Positions 1 through 10,538 are shown, numbered from the stretch's first letter. The stretch: 41,544 nucleotides of DNA from Sulfuricurvum sp. (GCA_011391735.1 JAABPY010000159.1:1-41544); one strand, 5' to 3'. The notes: generated by a model not told the origin, from the sequence alone. Numbers and translations: made by a program.

Positions 1-563
1 ACTATCAATTGCTGAGTACGAATGTGGCGATTGCCTTTGAGGGATATTGTCTCAACGATATTGCAACTTCTTTAGGGGTAAAAGCAGAAAATACCATTGA
101 TTATACGGTTCAATTGCCTAAAGATAAAGGGTTTAAAGCAATCGAGTTTGATGCCTTAGGAAATTTTTATGGTTCATTGGGTGAAGATCATCGTGGCTAT
201 GTATTGGAAACGATGGATATGGTTATGGATGGTGTGTTCGAAGAGGTTGATGATTTACCAGAGTTCAATGGTACGGTTGTCTATTATTCCAATCCTGTGA
301 ATCAATTTAACGGTTATACCGAACGCACATCACAATTAGAGCACGATACGTCACTTCGTGGATCGGCACAGTTTGCAGCGGCCGCTCGTCTTGGTGGTGG
401 TGAACTCATTCAAATTGAGGGAACTAATACCGTTCGAACCTTCATCCTCGATGAAAGTTTGAAGGGGACAATAGCCTTAGCGCCAACATTTGATACCTCT
501 TTTGGCGAATTTCCTGAGACGTATCGTTTTGAAAAAATTAAACTTACAAAGGTGGGGAGTTAA
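1..563 (+). CDS. nuoG: NADH-quinone oxidoreductase subunit G, first copy (3' end only)
   Basis: This is the C-terminal part of a NuoG-type large subunit of respiratory complex I. The reading frame is open to the left edge (codons tat, caa precede the TTG used by the ORF track), so the gene begins outside the window and the listed TTG is not a start. About 187 residues are visible. They align by eye with the C-terminus of the next gene: both have a GY.LNDIA.SLG stretch, then DYT.QLP...GFKA.EFD, then RGY.LE, and later a VVY..NPV.QF segment. It is therefore a tandem paralogue of the full-length NuoG that starts 4 nt after its stop. The cofactor-binding N-terminus is not visible, so whether this copy carries all Fe-S ligands cannot be judged. 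Confidence 0.88.
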   Translation, partial: YQLLSTNVAIAFEGYCLNDIATSLGVKAENTIDYTVQLPKDKGFKAIEFDALGNFYGSLGEDHRGYVLETMDMVMDGVFEEVDDLPEFNGTVVYYSNPVNQFNGYTERTSQLEHDTSLRGSAQFAAAARLGGGELIQIEGTNTVRTFILDESLKGTIALAPTFDTSFGEFPETYRFEKIKLTKVGS

Positions 564-566
564 ATC

Positions 567-3053
567 ATGAATGAAATAACGATAACCATAGACGGCAAAG
601 AGGTTCGAACGCAAGAGGGGGAATTTATCCTCAATGCGGCGCGCTCCAATGGGATATTTGTCCCTGCTATTTGTTATCTAACACGTTGCTCGCCAACATT
701 AGCATGCCGTATTTGTCTCGTAGAAGCGGATGGTAAACAAGTGTATGCGTGTAATGCAAAAGCAAAGCAGGGGATGAATATTACGACCACAACCCCAACG
801 ATTGAAACCGAAAAACGTGCAATTATGGAGGTATATGATGTCAATCATCCTCTTGAATGTGGTGTATGTGACCAATCGGGAGAGTGTGAACTTCAAAATT
901 ACACCCTTGAAGTTGGAGTCGATAAACAAACGTATTCGATTGCCGATACTCATAAACCAGCGCAAGATTGGGGACTTATCCATTACGATCCTGCTTTATG
1001 TATTATGTGTGAGCGTTGTATTACCGTTTGTAAAGATATGATCGGCGATGCAGCTCTCTCTACGGTTGCGCGAGGCGGTGAGAATATCGAAGCGGCATTC
1101 AAAGAGTCGATGCCCAAAGATGCCTATGCGATGTGGAATAAGCTCAATAAATCACTTATTGCCCCCAATGCGGGAGATACCCTTGATTGTACCAACTGCG
1201 GTGAGTGTACGGCAGTTTGTCCTGTGGGGGCATTGGTAAGTAGTGATTATCAATACACCTCCAATGCGTGGGAACATCAACAAATACCCGCAACATGTGC
1301 CCACTGTAGTGCAGGATGCCAAATTAGTTATGATATTAAACATACCGATATTGCCAACTCTGAGGCGAAAATTTACCGTGTCAAAAATGAGTGGAATTAC
1401 GTCTCATTGTGCGGTGCAGGACGTTATGGGTATGATTTTGAGAATAAAAATGTCACGAAAGATCCAGAAGCATTTGATGCAGCACTACGCGCCTTTAAAA
1501 ATGCCGATACGATTGCTTTCACCTCGACGATCACGAATGAAGAGGCGATGATTTTACAACGTCTCAAAGAGAAATTTGGGTATAAGCTGATTAATGACGA
1601 AGCACGAGTATTTAAAAACTTTTTGAGCAACTACAGTACCATTACGGGGGAATCTCTCTATCATGGGAGCCTTAAAGAGGTTCATGAAGCCGATTTCGTT
1701 GTCTCTATCGGTACGGCACTAAAAACAGACAACCCCAATGCCCGCTTTGCAATGAACAATGCATTATCGATGAACAAAGGGGCAGGGCTTTATTTCCATC
1801 CGATCAATGATCCTGTTATCGCCGATATGTCGAAAAATGTGACGCAGATGAATCACGCCCCCTTGATGGAGGAAGCAGCCTTGTATTTGATCCTCGATCT
1901 TTTCGGGGATAAATCAGCACTGCCAGCAACGATGACTGACTATTTAGCAACCTTTCACTCCACAAAAACCGTCACTGTCGAAGAGACGGTGGATGAAAAA
2001 GTGACCGAAACCGTTGTGAAAAAAGGTCTCAACGAAGAGACAGGAGTTGAAGAAGAGGTAAGTGAGCAAGTCACAAAAATCGTCAAGAAAAAGGTCTCCA
2101 AAGAGATAGAGGTGGATGAAAACGCTCTATTGGAACTTTTGAATGCTCCCAAAGGGTTTAAAGAGACATTGACTAAGTATTTGGCAAAAAAATCAACCTT
2201 TGCATTGATGGTAGGACCTGATCTCTACACCCACCCTAATGCGGCTAATTGTGCTCGTTTGGTGGGGCTTATTGAAAAATACACGGCGTTTAGTGTAACG
2301 ATGATACCCAATCTTGCCAATACTTTGGGAGTTGCTCTTATTTGTGACTTAGATGAAACTGCGGGAGCGTTTACTATAGGTTATAATACAGCAGGAAATT
2401 TCACCCTTAGCGCACTTGGTGGCGGTGATTTGGATATGCCAGCACTCAATCAGCAAGAGGGGACACTCGTCAGCATTGATAAACGGGTTAATCCGACCAA
2501 TGCGGCACTACCGTACAGTGGCTATGAGCTCAATGATATTGCCTCGGCTCTTGGTATGAGTACTTCATTAGCGGTTGATTATACGTCACAGCTTCCTCTT
2601 AGTGCAGGATTTAAAGCAGTGGAGTTTGATACGTTGCCAAATTACTACACCAATGCAGGAGAAGAGGTACGTGGATACCTTCTTGAGTCACAACACTGTA
2701 GTGTAAGTGGCGATGAGAGTGTTCAACCCTTCTCGCAAGAGAACACTTTGTCGGGTGAAGTTGTCTATTTGGCAAATCCTGTGTTACAGTTTAGTCCGTT
2801 TACAGCAGCATCCCATCAGCTACAAGAAGAGGGTGGATTATACGGATCTACTACTTTTATGAGTACTCATGGGCTAAGTGAAGGGGATCGTGTACGGGTG
2901 AAAACAACTCACGGCGAGAGGGTTCTTCCTATCCTTCATGATTTAAAAATCGCTGGGGATATACCGTATTTACCAACGTTTGACTCGAAAATTAACTCTA
3001 GTGCATTGTTTGGCGATTATCGCTTTGTCAGTGTATCTATTCAAAAGGTGTAA
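567..3053 (+). CDS. nuoG: NADH-quinone oxidoreductase subunit G, second copy
   Basis: Fe-S electron-wiring subunit of complex I, 828 aa. The N-terminal 2Fe-2S domain has CYLTRCSPTLACRIC followed by a fourth Cys (VYAC). Next comes the His/Cys 4Fe-4S site (HPLECGVCDQSGEC), then two ferredoxin-like clusters, CIMCERCITVC and CTNCGECTAVCPVG, and a further cluster motif CAHCSAGC at the start of the molybdopterin-oxidoreductase-like domain. At about residues 464-518 lies a highly charged insertion rich in Glu, Lys, Thr and Val (for example VEETVDEKVTETVVKK) that splits this domain. The ATG sits just after the upstream stop with a GGGGAG-like ribosome site. In Campylobacterota, complex I typically lacks the NADH-oxidising NuoE/NuoF and is thought to take electrons from a ferredoxin- or flavodoxin-type donor; the window starts too late to confirm this here. 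Confidence 0.96.
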   Translation: MNEITITIDGKEVRTQEGEFILNAARSNGIFVPAICYLTRCSPTLACRICLVEADGKQVYACNAKAKQGMNITTTTPTIETEKRAIMEVYDVNHPLECGVCDQSGECELQNYTLEVGVDKQTYSIADTHKPAQDWGLIHYDPALCIMCERCITVCKDMIGDAALSTVARGGENIEAAFKESMPKDAYAMWNKLNKSLIAPNAGDTLDCTNCGECTAVCPVGALVSSDYQYTSNAWEHQQIPATCAHCSAGCQISYDIKHTDIANSEAKIYRVKNEWNYVSLCGAGRYGYDFENKNVTKDPEAFDAALRAFKNADTIAFTSTITNEEAMILQRLKEKFGYKLINDEARVFKNFLSNYSTITGESLYHGSLKEVHEADFVVSIGTALKTDNPNARFAMNNALSMNKGAGLYFHPINDPVIADMSKNVTQMNHAPLMEEAALYLILDLFGDKSALPATMTDYLATFHSTKTVTVEETVDEKVTETVVKKGLNEETGVEEEVSEQVTKIVKKKVSKEIEVDENALLELLNAPKGFKETLTKYLAKKSTFALMVGPDLYTHPNAANCARLVGLIEKYTAFSVTMIPNLANTLGVALICDLDETAGAFTIGYNTAGNFTLSALGGGDLDMPALNQQEGTLVSIDKRVNPTNAALPYSGYELNDIASALGMSTSLAVDYTSQLPLSAGFKAVEFDTLPNYYTNAGEEVRGYLLESQHCSVSGDESVQPFSQENTLSGEVVYLANPVLQFSPFTAASHQLQEEGGLYGSTTFMSTHGLSEGDRVRVKTTHGERVLPILHDLKIAGDIPYLPTFDSKINSSALFGDYRFVSVSIQKV

Positions 3054-3056
3054 AGC

Positions 3057-4046
3057 ATGGATATGGCATTTATCATCGAAACAATTGTTAAAATTGTTGT
3101 GATCTTATTGGTGTTCTCGGCACTTGCAGGTCTTGGTACCTATTTTGAGCGTAAAGTCTTGGCGTTTATGCAGCGTCGTCTAGGACCCATGCACGTAGGG
3201 CCGTTTGGATTGCTCCAAGTAGCAGCGGATGGGGTTAAACTCTTTACAAAAGAGGATATTATCCCTCAAAATGTGGTTAAGCCTATTTTTAAAATTGCCC
3301 CTGTTATTACGGCGGCAACAGCATTTATGGCAGCTGCGGCAATTCCGTTTTGGCCTGAATTTAGTGTATTTGGTTACAAGGTTCATCCGATTGTAGCGGA
3401 TGTAAACATAGGTATTCTTTACGTATTAGGAGTGATGGCGATTGGTCTTTATGGGCCACTTTTAGGAGGTATGGCATCGGCGAATAAATTTTCGTTGATC
3501 TCGGCTGCGCGAAGTGCTGCGGTCTTTATCTCCTACGAGGTCATCAGCGGTCTTTCGTTGCTTGCCCCTTTAATGATGGTTGGCTCATTGTCTCTTATTG
3601 ACATTAACAACTATCAAGCAGGGGGGATAGGAAACTGGATCGTCTGGTCACAACCCGTTGCCTTTATCCTCTTTTGGATTGCAGCGTTTGCAGAAACTGG
3701 ACGTACTCCGTTTCATCTTATTGCGAACGACCATGAAATTATTGATGGATTTGGTACGGAGTATTCGGGGATGCGATGGGGACTTTTCTTCATCGGTGAA
3801 TATGCGAATATGTTCTTTATCTCATTTGTAATCGCTATTATTTTCTTGGGTGGTTTTGGTGATGGATCCATTGCAGGGGCATTTCAATTGCTTCTCAAAG
3901 TTTCATTTTTCTTCTTCTTTTTCCTTTGGACTCGTGCCGCTTGGCCCGATGTACGTCCTGACCAATTGATGTGGTTGTGTTGGAAAGTGTTGATGCCTCT
4001 AGCTGTGGTCAATGTTGTGATCACTGGTCTTGTGATGATGTTTTAA
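3057..4046 (+). CDS. nuoH: NADH-quinone oxidoreductase subunit H
   Basis: Membrane subunit of complex I that forms part of the quinone-binding chamber and links the peripheral arm to the proton pumps. The 329-aa length is usual. Recognisable family stretches are ERKVLAFMQRRLGPMHVGP after the first helix and FAETGRTPFHL in the central loop, followed by the acidic DHEIIDGFGTEYSGM segment; these loops lie near the quinone site in known structures. About eight hydrophobic segments are visible. It starts 4 nt after nuoG and is followed 10 nt later by nuoI, so it is cotranscribed with both. Confidence 0.97.
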   Translation: MDMAFIIETIVKIVVILLVFSALAGLGTYFERKVLAFMQRRLGPMHVGPFGLLQVAADGVKLFTKEDIIPQNVVKPIFKIAPVITAATAFMAAAAIPFWPEFSVFGYKVHPIVADVNIGILYVLGVMAIGLYGPLLGGMASANKFSLISAARSAAVFISYEVISGLSLLAPLMMVGSLSLIDINNYQAGGIGNWIVWSQPVAFILFWIAAFAETGRTPFHLIANDHEIIDGFGTEYSGMRWGLFFIGEYANMFFISFVIAIIFLGGFGDGSIAGAFQLLLKVSFFFFFFLWTRAAWPDVRPDQLMWLCWKVLMPLAVVNVVITGLVMMF

Positions 4047-4056
4047 GGAGGGATGG

Positions 4057-4674
4057 ATGCACCATAATGAACCATTGAATGATCGTAATGTAAGTGAGCA
4101 AAGTCCGTATTTTTACGTTGACATTGAGGCATATCCAACAACCAATTGGGATAAGTTTAAACAAGTTGTGAAGAGAACCTTTAATGGGGAACTTTTCGTT
4201 GGTTTGTGGGTTGTTATGCGGGAGATGATCAAATTTGATATTCACACTGTCCAATATCCTAAAGAAAAACTCCCCATTGGACCACGTTACCGTGCGGTAC
4301 ATAAGCTATTACGTTTGTGGGAATCGGGGTATGAACGGTGTATTGGGTGTGGATTGTGTGAAAAAATCTGTATCTCTGATTGTATCCGTATGGAGACAAA
4401 AATTGACGAGAATAGTCGTAAAGAGGTAACCGAATACAGTATCAATCTTGGTCGCTGTATCTTTTGCGGATACTGTGCTGAAGTATGTCCTGAACTTGCT
4501 ATTGTCCATGGGCAACGGTATGAGAATGGTTCAGAACAACGGGCTCATTTCGTCATTAAAGATGATATGTTGACTCCACTTGATTGGTTAACATCAGGTC
4601 AGCAAGAAGAGTTTCCTGGTTTTGGTGCCATTACCCCAAATGAGAGCGTTACGAAAACGCCCCTCGCGTATTAA
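4057..4674 (+). CDS. nuoI: NADH-quinone oxidoreductase subunit I
   Basis: Ferredoxin-like subunit of complex I carrying two 4Fe-4S clusters (N6a and N6b in the family) that pass electrons from NuoG towards NuoB and the quinone. Both motifs are intact: CIGCGLCEKICISDC at about residue 94 and CIFCGYCAEVCPELA at about residue 132. The 205-aa length fits the family. The start is the ATG at 4057, because a near-perfect AAGGAGGG ribosome site lies just upstream. The N-terminal 60 residues include a hydrophobic, amphipathic region that would dock on the membrane arm. It is transcribed with nuoH and nuoJ. Confidence 0.97.
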   Translation: MHHNEPLNDRNVSEQSPYFYVDIEAYPTTNWDKFKQVVKRTFNGELFVGLWVVMREMIKFDIHTVQYPKEKLPIGPRYRAVHKLLRLWESGYERCIGCGLCEKICISDCIRMETKIDENSRKEVTEYSINLGRCIFCGYCAEVCPELAIVHGQRYENGSEQRAHFVIKDDMLTPLDWLTSGQQEEFPGFGAITPNESVTKTPLAY

Positions 4675-4686
4675 GGAGAAGAAAAT

Positions 4687-5274
4687 ATGTTTGAAGCAAT
4701 CGCTTTTTATCTGTTTGCGGCCCTCACAATCGGTATGTTTACCATCACGGTGATGACGTCGCAAGCATTGTATGCCCTTACCGCAATGGCGGCAGGGATG
4801 ATTTTTATCTCCGCATTTTTCTTTATTTTGGGTGCTGATTTCTTGGGTGCTATCCAAATTATTGTTTATACAGGTGCCGTAATGGCATTGTATGCCTTTG
4901 GAATGATGTTTTTTGATACGACACGCAGCGTCATAGAAAAGCGAAATAATCCCCGTTTTGTTGTTGTTCTTGGAGCATTAGCAGCGGTTTTGATTGTCCT
5001 TATTGTCCTTGCTCCTATTGTTACAACTAATCTAAACAGTCAACATCCTATTGATCTTAATGTTGGAAATACCCAAGCTATTGGGATGGTATTGTTTACA
5101 AAATATCTCGTTCCGTTTGAATTAGCAGCCGTTATGTTGTTGGTTGCGATGATTGCAGGGATTGTTTTAGCAGGTAAAAAAATGGATAAATCCTTAACAT
5201 TGATGGCAGATGAAGAGATAGCGCTTATGCAGGCATCATCTCACGATAGAACAGAAGAAGAGGGGGAACACTAA
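4687..5274 (+). CDS. nuoJ: NADH-quinone oxidoreductase subunit J
   Basis: Small membrane subunit of the complex I proton channel region, 195 aa. Hydrophobic segments fill residues 1-160, including the family-typical GADFLGAIQIIVYTGAVMALYAF helix, whose homologous segment is part of the conformational relay between the quinone cavity and the pumps. The C-terminal 30 residues are polar and acidic (ending EEEGEH), which is the less conserved end of the family. A strong AAGGAG site precedes the ATG. Its stop overlaps the nuoK start by one base (TAATG), implying translational coupling. Confidence 0.96.
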   Translation: MFEAIAFYLFAALTIGMFTITVMTSQALYALTAMAAGMIFISAFFFILGADFLGAIQIIVYTGAVMALYAFGMMFFDTTRSVIEKRNNPRFVVVLGALAAVLIVLIVLAPIVTTNLNSQHPIDLNVGNTQAIGMVLFTKYLVPFELAAVMLLVAMIAGIVLAGKKMDKSLTLMADEEIALMQASSHDRTEEEGEH

Positions 5275-5579
5275 TGGAATTGACACTAAATCACTATTTG
5301 ATACTCTCGACGATACTATTTTGTATCGGTTTAATTGGGGTGATGCGTCGTAAAAATTTATTGATGCTTTTTTTCGCAACGGAAATTTTGTTGAATGCTG
5401 TGAATGTAGGAATGGCTGCTATTTCTCATTACCGTGGTGATTATACGGGACAGATGTTTGCCTTTTTTATTATCGCCATTGCTGCATCGGAAGTTGCAGT
5501 TGGCTTGGGTCTTCTTGTTGTATGGTACAAACGTACCGGTAAGATTGATCTTGATCAAATGACATCGATGAGAGGATAG
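5274..5579 (+). CDS. nuoK: NADH-quinone oxidoreductase subunit K
   Basis: Three-helix membrane subunit of complex I, 101 aa, the usual length. The two buried glutamates needed for proton transfer in the family are present, in FATEILLNAVNV (helix 2) and AIAASEVAVGLGLLV (helix 3). The start shares one base with the nuoJ stop codon, so the two are translationally coupled. nuoL follows after 6 nt. Confidence 0.97.
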   Translation: MELTLNHYLILSTILFCIGLIGVMRRKNLLMLFFATEILLNAVNVGMAAISHYRGDYTGQMFAFFIIAIAASEVAVGLGLLVVWYKRTGKIDLDQMTSMRG

Positions 5580-5585
5580 GACCAG

Positions 5586-7475
5586 ATGGAACTTTATTTA
5601 TACACGGCACTTTTTTCTCCGTTGGTAGGTTCGTTGATCGCAGGGTTGTTTGGCGCATCACGGAAAACCTCTTTTACGGGTCTTTTGACTTCGGGTCTTT
5701 TGTTGACCTCATTTATAAGCAGTGTGATTTTGCTTACGTATGTAATGGCAGGTCATACTGTTCACGTTGAGATGATGACATGGATTGCTACTGGAGATTT
5801 ATATATCCCCTTTGGTTTTGTTGTCGATCAAGTGAGTGTTACGATGATGATGGTAGTGACGACTGTTTCTACCGTTGTTCATATCTACTCTATTGGGTAC
5901 ATGTCTCACGACAAAGGGTTTAATCGCTTTTTCTCTTACCTCTCCGCATTCGTGTTCTCGATGATGGTATTGGTAATGAGTGATAATTTCTTAGGGTTGT
6001 TTATCGGATGGGAAGGAGTTGGTCTATGTTCATGGCTCCTTATTGGTTTTTGGTATCACAAAGAGTCAGCGACATGGGCGGCAAATGAAGCGTTTATTAT
6101 GAACCGTATTGCTGACTTAGCGATGTTAATCGGTATCTTTATGATCTATTGGAATTTGGGTTCATTACAATACGATGTCGTGTTTGCCCATATTTCAATT
6201 CTTCCAATGCCTGTTATTACATGGATTGGTATTTTCCTCTTTATCGGTGCAATGGGTAAATCGGCACAGTTTCCTCTCCATACGTGGCTTGCCGATGCGA
6301 TGGAAGGGCCTACTCCTGTTTCGGCGTTGATTCACGCAGCGACCATGGTTACCGCAGGGGTTTATCTTGTTGTTCGTGCTAATCCCATCTATAGTGAAAT
6401 TCCTGATGTCGGCAATGCCATTGCAGCATTGGGTGCATTTGTCGCCATGTTTGCGGCAACAATGGCATTGGTTAACCGTGATATGAAACGGATTATCGCT
6501 TACTCAACTCTTTCGCAGCTGGGTTATATGTTCGTGGCAGCGGGACTTGGTGCCTATTGGGTCGCTTTGTTTCACCTTATGGCACACGCCTTCTTTAAAG
6601 CTCTTTTATTTTTAGGTGCAGGTAACGTCATGCACGCAATGCACGATGAACTCGATCCATTTAAAATGGGTGGCTTGAAAACGTCGATGAAATGGACATG
6701 GATTTTGATGACATTGGCATCGGTGGCACTTGCGGGTATCTATCCATTAGCAGGGTTCTTCTCGAAAGATCTTATCTTAGAAGTAGCATTTGTTGAACAA
6801 CACTATATCCTCTATAGTGTATTGTTAATTACAGCAGGGATGACGGCATTTTATTCCTTCCGTCTTGTTGCCTTGATTTTTCATGGAGATAAACGTCATT
6901 TAGAACACGGTATCCACCCTCATGAAGCGTATACCTTTATGTTGTACGCAATGGCACCGTTGGCAATTCTTGCCGTGATTTCAGGGATGGTTTTCAAAAC
7001 TCCTTATTATTTAATGGTGACGGAACTTCTACCAGCAGTTCAATATCATATTCATAACCACACGACGTTTTGGATTATGACCATTGGGACGCAACTGTTT
7101 GTTATTTTAGCGATTGCCTACGCCTATAAAAAATATGCGAAAGCGGTGAAAGTGGATAAAAAAGTTGAATCGGGCTTTTTCTATCAATTGTTGTATAACC
7201 AATATTACATCCCAAAAATCTACGATGAAGTATTTTCAAAACCCTATTTACAGCTTTCTAAGTTGGCATGGAAAGAGATTGATCTTAAGATTGTTGATGC
7301 GATAGTGGATGGTATTGCGAATACGATTTACCGAACAGGTGAAAAGACGCATACGATGCAAAATGGTAATCTTTCAAGTATGTTACGTTGGATGGTTATT
7401 GGTTTAGTCGTTTTATTGGTACTTGCTGTGGCGTTTACTGCGGGTTACAACGCAGTGAATCTACAGGCAATGTAA
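5586..7475 (+). CDS. nuoL: NADH-quinone oxidoreductase subunit L
   Basis: Distal antiporter-like proton-pumping subunit of complex I, 629 aa. Typical family stretches are GWEGVGLCSWLLIGFWYH (conserved Glu in helix 5), HTWLADAMEGPTPVSALIHAATMVTAGVY, and MKRIIAYSTLSQLGYM. The C-terminal part beyond about residue 500 has the long amphipathic region and an extra terminal helix that in known structures forms the piston-like lateral helix along NuoM and NuoN. The start follows an AGGATAGGA ribosome site. It sits in the usual K-L-M-N order. Confidence 0.97.
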   Translation: MELYLYTALFSPLVGSLIAGLFGASRKTSFTGLLTSGLLLTSFISSVILLTYVMAGHTVHVEMMTWIATGDLYIPFGFVVDQVSVTMMMVVTTVSTVVHIYSIGYMSHDKGFNRFFSYLSAFVFSMMVLVMSDNFLGLFIGWEGVGLCSWLLIGFWYHKESATWAANEAFIMNRIADLAMLIGIFMIYWNLGSLQYDVVFAHISILPMPVITWIGIFLFIGAMGKSAQFPLHTWLADAMEGPTPVSALIHAATMVTAGVYLVVRANPIYSEIPDVGNAIAALGAFVAMFAATMALVNRDMKRIIAYSTLSQLGYMFVAAGLGAYWVALFHLMAHAFFKALLFLGAGNVMHAMHDELDPFKMGGLKTSMKWTWILMTLASVALAGIYPLAGFFSKDLILEVAFVEQHYILYSVLLITAGMTAFYSFRLVALIFHGDKRHLEHGIHPHEAYTFMLYAMAPLAILAVISGMVFKTPYYLMVTELLPAVQYHIHNHTTFWIMTIGTQLFVILAIAYAYKKYAKAVKVDKKVESGFFYQLLYNQYYIPKIYDEVFSKPYLQLSKLAWKEIDLKIVDAIVDGIANTIYRTGEKTHTMQNGNLSSMLRWMVIGLVVLLVLAVAFTAGYNAVNLQAM

Positions 7476-7485
7476 GGAGATGTTG

Positions 7486-9033
7486 ATGCAAGAACATATT
7501 TTATCGATTTTGATTTTCTTCCCAGCGTTGGCTGCAATGCTTGGTTTTGTCGTGCATAAGGATGGTGCTAAAGCATACGGTATTACCGTTGCGGGTATTG
7601 AGTTTTTCCTTTCACTATGGTTATGGCATATTTATGATCCGATGGTTTCAGGAATGCAATTTATGGAGTCGGCACCGCTTGTCTCCGCTTTTGGTATTAA
7701 TTATTTGGTTGGTATAGACGGAATTTCCCTCTTTATCATCATATTGGCTACTTTCTTTACGTTGATTGGGATTCTCTCTCTTACGGAAACTCGTCGAGTT
7801 AAAGATATGATCATCACATTGCTATTTTTAGAAATGACGATGGTTGGGGTATTTGCAGCGCTGGATGCTATTGTCTTTTATGTATTTTGGGAGCTTTCTC
7901 TCGTTCCAATGTTGTATATTATTGGTGCATGGGGTGGACCACTTCGTATTTATGCGTCGGTCAAATTTTTCCTTTATACTTTTACAGGTTCATTGATCAT
8001 GTTAGTAGGGATGCTATTTATGGCATATTTTTACTATCAAGCAACAGGTCAATGGAGTTTTTCAATACTAGAATGGTATCGTTTGATTTTACCAGCTAAT
8101 TTTCAAATGTGGTTGTTTGCAGCATTCTTTATGGGATTTGCGATCAAAGTCCCTATGTTTCCTTTCCATACATGGTTGCCGTACGCCCATGGTCAAGCAC
8201 CCACGATTGGTTCGGTTATTCTAGCAGCTATTCTACTGAAAATGGGAACGTACGCATTTGTCCGTTTTTCTTTACCTCTTTTTCCTGATGCTGCGGTAGC
8301 CTTTATGTTTCCTATTGCTATTTTGGCCATTATTATGATTATATACGCAGCGATGGTAGCCTACGCACAAGAGGACATCAAACAAGTTGTTGCGTACAGC
8401 TCGATTTCCCATATGGGGGTTATTATCCTTGGAACGTTTGCTATGAATGTTGAGGGAATTAGTGGTTCGGTCTTTTTAATGATTGCTCATGGAGTTGTCT
8501 CTGGGGCACTCTTTTTACTTGTGGGGGTCATTTACGATCGTCGCCATACGAAATTAATGTCGGAATTTGGTGGATTGGCCTCGGTGATGCCACGCTATGC
8601 GACTATTTTTGGGATTATGATGATGGCTTCGGTTGGATTGCCATTGACGATTAATTTTGTTGGGGAATTCTTGAGCTTACTTGGCTTTTACAAACAGTCA
8701 CACTCTTATACCCTTGTAGCAGGTACGGCGATTATTGTGGGAGCTATTTATATGTTAAGCGCCTACAAAAAAGCGTTCTTTGGTCCTGTCACAAAAGAAG
8801 AAAATAAACACCTCAAAGATGTTAATCGTACCGAATTGTTAGGTCTAATTCCATTGGTCGTTATTGCGATTTGGTTGGGTGTCTATCCAAAACCAGTATT
8901 GGAACCCATTAATAATAGCGTTGAAGCCATTGTCCAATTAATGCATGACAAAGCGCAAACACCTGAAGCGCAAAAGCGCATCCCTAATCTTGCCACCACG
9001 GGCACGATGAATTCTGTTTCGGAGGCACACTAA
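7486..9033 (+). CDS. nuoM: NADH-quinone oxidoreductase subunit M
   Basis: Middle antiporter-like proton-pumping subunit of complex I, 515 aa from the chosen start. The ORF track begins six bases earlier at 7480, but that ATG abuts the AAGGAG ribosome site directly; the next ATG (7486) has the correct spacing and gives MQEHILS. Family motifs are [17 protein letters not shown] (conserved Glu), [29 protein letters not shown], and [14 protein letters not shown]. About 14 hydrophobic segments are visible. The stop overlaps the nuoN start by one base (TAATG). Confidence 0.96.
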   Translation: MQEHILSILIFFPALAAMLGFVVHKDGAKAYGITVAGIEFFLSLWLWHIYDPMVSGMQFMESAPLVSAFGINYLVGIDGISLFIIILATFFTLIGILSLTETRRVKDMIITLLFLEMTMVGVFAALDAIVFYVFWELSLVPMLYIIGAWGGPLRIYASVKFFLYTFTGSLIMLVGMLFMAYFYYQATGQWSFSILEWYRLILPANFQMWLFAAFFMGFAIKVPMFPFHTWLPYAHGQAPTIGSVILAAILLKMGTYAFVRFSLPLFPDAAVAFMFPIAILAIIMIIYAAMVAYAQEDIKQVVAYSSISHMGVIILGTFAMNVEGISGSVFLMIAHGVVSGALFLLVGVIYDRRHTKLMSEFGGLASVMPRYATIFGIMMMASVGLPLTINFVGEFLSLLGFYKQSHSYTLVAGTAIIVGAIYMLSAYKKAFFGPVTKEENKHLKDVNRTELLGLIPLVVIAIWLGVYPKPVLEPINNSVEAIVQLMHDKAQTPEAQKRIPNLATTGTMNSVSEAH

Positions 9034-10538
9034 TGTTAGAGCCTATTACTGTTTCCCTAGCCTCGCTTAATGTTACAACAATGGCGCCTATGTTAATCGC
9101 TATTGTGGGTGCATTGACTATATTGTCTATTGATTTGTTCAAAGATGGGCTTCATAAGTCTCTGTATGTCATGGTTGCTTTACTCTTTTTGTTACTTGAT
9201 CTGGGTGCTGTGGTTGATTTCGGAACCATTTTTCTTAGAAACGGTACTGTTTTAGGGATGTTTAATATGATGCTTATTGATGGTTTGGCAATTCTATCCC
9301 AAATCATTATTGTGGTGGCATCAATGCTCTTTATTCCGTTGGCATTAACCTCTAAACGGTTTCATGAGTACAATTACCCCGAATATTTTGCCCTTTTCTT
9401 ATTCATGATTGCTGGATTCCAATTTATGGTAGCTACTGATAATCTGATTATGATTTTTATTGGATTGGAGACAGCTTCTTTAGCATTGTATACCCTCATT
9501 GCATTGCACAATCGCTCCAAATCGTTTGAAGCAGCGGTAAAATATTTTACAATGGGTGCACTAGCAGCAGGCTTTTTCGCTTTTGGATCAATGGTTCTTT
9601 ATGCGATTACAGGTTCGGTTGAGATCAACCAAATCGCCCTTTCACTTGCAAAAGATGAGTATGCTAACATCGGTTACGTCCTTTTAGGGATTACCTTTTT
9701 ATTAGCAGCATTTGGATTTAAACTCTCTATGGTTCCTTTCCATACATGGACTCCTGATGTCTATGAAGGTTCTTCTGCGGCGCTTGCAGGGTATATGTCT
9801 ATTGTACCAAAAGTTGCAGGTTTTGTTGTAGCGATGCGTTTATTTGAGTTTTTGGTACATAGTGGAGTAGTATGGCTTCAGGTAATTTTGTACATTATCG
9901 TCGTTGTTACTATGACCGCATCGAATATTTGGGCGTTGGTACAAAGTGATGTCAAGCGAATGTTAGCGTACAGTTCCATCTCTCATGCGGGTTTTGTTAT
10001 GGCCGCTATTTTAATCGGCTCAACGCAGTCGAATACAGGATTGTTTTTATATTGGGCTCTTTTTAGTTTTACTAATCTTGGTGCCTTTACAATGTTGTGG
10101 GTTAATCGTCAAAAGAATCTTATAGCGGGACAAAGCTCCGATCATCCTTACGAGAAATTTTCAGGGATGATTCGTACAATGCCTATGGCTGCTGTTGTCA
10201 TGGCATTGTTTATGCTTTCACTTGCAGGGGTTCCCCCTTTTGCCCTTTTCTGGGGTAAAATGTATATGATTGGTGCAGCTGTTTCGAGTGGTTATACGGT
10301 TCTTGCACTGATTATGGCATTGAACTCTGCCATTGCAGCTTATTATTATCTTAAGCTCATTGTCTTTATGTTTATGAAAGAGCCTATGGCTGCGTATGGT
10401 GAAAATTATTTATTAAATGCTTCTCTTTCATTGAAGACTATTATTGGTATTGCAGCCGTAGCTACTATATTTGCGGTTATTGCGGTAAATCCACTGTTAA
10501 AAGTAATCACTTTATTCGTGTATAATAGCGGTTACTAA
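9033..10538 (+). CDS. nuoN: NADH-quinone oxidoreductase subunit N
   Basis: Third antiporter-like proton-pumping subunit of complex I, 501 aa. Family stretches are [38 protein letters not shown], and [15 protein letters not shown], with [17 protein letters not shown] near the end. Start and nuoM stop share one base. It closes the nuo gene order and is followed after only 20 nt by pflA, so the motor protein gene is probably read from the same transcript. Confidence 0.97.
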   Translation: MLEPITVSLASLNVTTMAPMLIAIVGALTILSIDLFKDGLHKSLYVMVALLFLLLDLGAVVDFGTIFLRNGTVLGMFNMMLIDGLAILSQIIIVVASMLFIPLALTSKRFHEYNYPEYFALFLFMIAGFQFMVATDNLIMIFIGLETASLALYTLIALHNRSKSFEAAVKYFTMGALAAGFFAFGSMVLYAITGSVEINQIALSLAKDEYANIGYVLLGITFLLAAFGFKLSMVPFHTWTPDVYEGSSAALAGYMSIVPKVAGFVVAMRLFEFLVHSGVVWLQVILYIIVVVTMTASNIWALVQSDVKRMLAYSSISHAGFVMAAILIGSTQSNTGLFLYWALFSFTNLGAFTMLWVNRQKNLIAGQSSDHPYEKFSGMIRTMPMAAVVMALFMLSLAGVPPFALFWGKMYMIGAAVSSGYTVLALIMALNSAIAAYYYLKLIVFMFMKEPMAAYGENYLLNASLSLKTIIGIAAVATIFAVIAVNPLLKVITLFVYNSGY

